Assembly: GCA_021779695.1 (NCBI GenBank)
Contig: JAJYAE010000091.1
Span: 1 to 13,894 of the forward strand
Source of the DNA: Acidobacteriota bacterium
Lineage (GTDB): Bacteria > Acidobacteriota > Terriglobia > Terriglobales > Acidobacteriaceae
DNA: 13,894 bases
Reading direction: 5' to 3'
Shown: positions 13,804 to 13,894 of the stretch, piece by piece
Layout: each line of letters begins with the position of its first letter
Position numbering within the stretch: the stretch's first letter is position 1
The notes under the pieces: generated by a model
What the model was told of the DNA's origin: nothing
Database searches by the model: none
What the model saw: the letters and a program-made list of their open reading frames with translations, nothing else
Program-made: the position numbers and the translations under genes

Positions 13804-13894
13804 TTGGCAGAGACGATCTATGACGTAGCGATAGTGGGCGGCGGTCCGGGCGGATACACGGCGGCGTTTCGCGGGGCGCAACTGGGCCTGAAGG
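13804..13894 (+). CDS. lpdA: Dihydrolipoyl dehydrogenase, N-terminal fragment (3' end missing)
   Basis: Thirty codons are visible before the window ends. They read MAETIYDVAIVGGGPGGYTA and then AFRGAQLGLK, the FAD-binding Rossmann motif G-x-G-x-x-G in the form typical of dihydrolipoyl dehydrogenase (E3), which reoxidises lipoamide in 2-oxoacid dehydrogenase and glycine cleavage complexes. The start is TTG 13804, with GGAG six bases upstream; no in-frame ATG or GTG is near. Another FAD-disulfide reductase is possible, since only the N-terminus is seen. It follows miaA by 95 bases, with no clear promoter or terminator between. Confidence 0.8.
   Translation, partial: MAETIYDVAIVGGGPGGYTAAFRGAQLGLK

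Overview
The window reads as a GC-rich chromosomal segment from an acidobacterium, most likely Terriglobia/Acidobacteriaceae. The main pointers are two adjacent CRTAC1-type (FG-GAP plus ASPIC/UnbV) secreted proteins next to a CarboxypepD_reg/TPR protein, and a small double C4 zinc-ribbon protein. Genus cannot be fixed from this sequence. Both edges cut genes: a CRTAC1 gene on the left and a dihydrolipoyl dehydrogenase gene on the right.

Left half (1-9433), cell-envelope and exported functions. Two tandem CRTAC1 paralogues run rightward (1-1266, partial; 1319-3103, with a Tat signal). They converge on a leftward series: a secreted CarboxypepD_reg/TPR protein (3144-4838), a Tat-exported GH2 beta-galactosidase-like enzyme (5022-7451), a PAP2 phosphatase (7638-8465), a gamma-class carbonic anhydrase (8495-9025) and a 61-residue helical protein (9248-9433). 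Carbonic anhydrase and PAP2 are 29 bases apart and probably co-transcribed. A 14-bp-stem bidirectional terminator (9138-9176) separates the small gene from carbonic anhydrase. The GH2 gene has its own leader with a LacI/cre-type operator-like site, suggesting sugar-responsive control.

Right half (9434-13894), housekeeping. rpsU (TTG start, strong Shine-Dalgarno) is followed by a two-finger zinc-ribbon protein. Opposite to these lie purD and a DinB-fold protein, coupled by a TAATG junction; the DinB and zinc-ribbon stop codons share one CTAG. Divergent from purD is a small single-pass membrane protein whose TGA overlaps the GTG start of miaA, then the beginning of lpdA.

Several longest-frame starts were shortened: PAP2 to 8465, purD to 12408, zinc-ribbon to 10314, the small helical protein to 9433, the membrane protein to 12561 and miaA to 12743. 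The choices rest on Shine-Dalgarno sites, signal peptides or family N-termini. The least ordinary parts are the CRTAC1/TPR secreted module with a GH2 neighbour, the operator-like sites, and the tightly overlapped gene junctions. I see no CRISPR array, tRNA, rRNA, insertion sequence or phage gene, and no clearly new defence or mobile system.
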